From contig CACXCQ010000256.1 in NCBI GenBank assembly GCA_902766185.1, positions 1 through 6,433 of the forward strand: 6,433 nt of DNA, in the 5' to 3' direction. Below, piece by piece: positions 6,349 through 6,433 of the stretch; the first letter of the stretch is position 1; every line of letters starts with the position of its first letter. Below the pieces are notes generated by a model. It was not told the origin of the DNA. It did not search any database and saw only the letters and a program-made list of their open reading frames with translations. Origin of the DNA: an uncultured Eubacteriales bacterium. Lineage in GTDB: Bacteria > Bacillota > Clostridia > Peptostreptococcales > Anaerovoracaceae. The position numbers and the translations under genes were made by a program.

Positions 6349-6433
6349 TCCCACGTAAGCTGTACGCAAGGCGGCAGTGATCATGGCGTAGTTTAGAAGT
6401 AAGTCCTCGGGAAAATCCCGGTCAAGGCAAGTG
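6283..6433 (+). ncRNA. Structured non-coding RNA, candidate raiA-motif RNA (5' part, runs off window)
   Basis: From about 6283 to the right edge there is no convincing coding frame, but the sequence folds well by hand. GCCAT (6325-6329) pairs with ATGGC (6383-6387), and GCC (6330-6332) with GGC (6373-6375). AGCT (6333-6336) pairs with AGCT (6358-6361) and ACGGG (6337-6341) with CCACGT (6351-6356), with bulged A residues. A separate hairpin forms from CGGGA (6408-6412) and TCCCG (6416-6420). A consensus -10 element lies just upstream. RaiA-motif RNAs, known from comparative genomics in Bacillota and Actinomycetota, are typically found near raiA (hpf) and comFC. ComFC is one gene upstream here, which supports this family. 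The assignment rests on context and structure, not a covariance-model match. Alternatives are 6S RNA or another leader RNA. The 3' end and probably the closing helix lie outside the window. The start is estimated from the promoter. Confidence 0.62.

Noticed and set aside
6395..6410. Partial likeness to the RNase P RNA GAGGAAAGTCC element (GAAGTAAGTCC)
   Set aside because: The core differs, and the other conserved RNase P regions expected nearby are not visible.
6382..6430. tRNA-like stretch (GGCGTAGTTTAG followed by a GC hairpin)
   Set aside because: There is no anticodon arm, T-loop GTTCRA or acceptor pairing. The resemblance is limited to a D-arm-like string.

Overview
This is a gene-dense, moderately GC-rich bacterial window with every supported gene on the + strand. 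The gene set is a YhaM-type HD exoribonuclease, a CCA-adding-enzyme relative, a RecD2 helicase, a ComFC-type phosphoribosyltransferase, and a secreted family 3 glycosidase without outer-membrane features. Together these suggest a Gram-positive Bacillota, most likely a Clostridia-class anaerobe. No ribosomal RNA or taxonomic marker is present, so this assignment is an inference.

Layout. Bases 1-459 are the C-terminal part of a YhaM-like HD-domain 3'-5' exoribonuclease whose 5' end lies outside the window. It overlaps by four bases (ATGA) a full-length class II tRNA nucleotidyltransferase-like protein (456-1727). That protein keeps the DxD metal-binding pair but has lost the usual residues in three nucleotide-handling motifs. 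After 28 bases comes recD2 (1756-3996), and after another 46 bases a comF/comFC-like gene (4043-4864). These four genes probably form one transcription unit for RNA 3'-end metabolism, DNA processing and DNA uptake or recombination. A 178-base gap carries an extended -10 promoter and a strong ribosome binding site for an exported GH3 beta-N-acetylhexosaminidase-like enzyme (5043-6197). Downstream, a TATAAT promoter (about 6271) precedes at least 150 bases of non-coding, highly structured sequence running off the right edge.

The most interesting parts are two. The first is the terminal structured RNA. Its position downstream of comFC and its dense stems make a raiA-motif non-coding RNA the leading candidate, and if so a raiA/hpf ribosome-hibernation gene may follow outside the window. 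An 11-base perfect inverted repeat links its promoter region to its apical loop. The second is the motif-degraded but intact CCA-enzyme paralogue, which is translationally coupled to an exoribonuclease. It may be an RNA-binding or specialised nucleotidyltransferase-fold protein rather than the housekeeping CCA enzyme.
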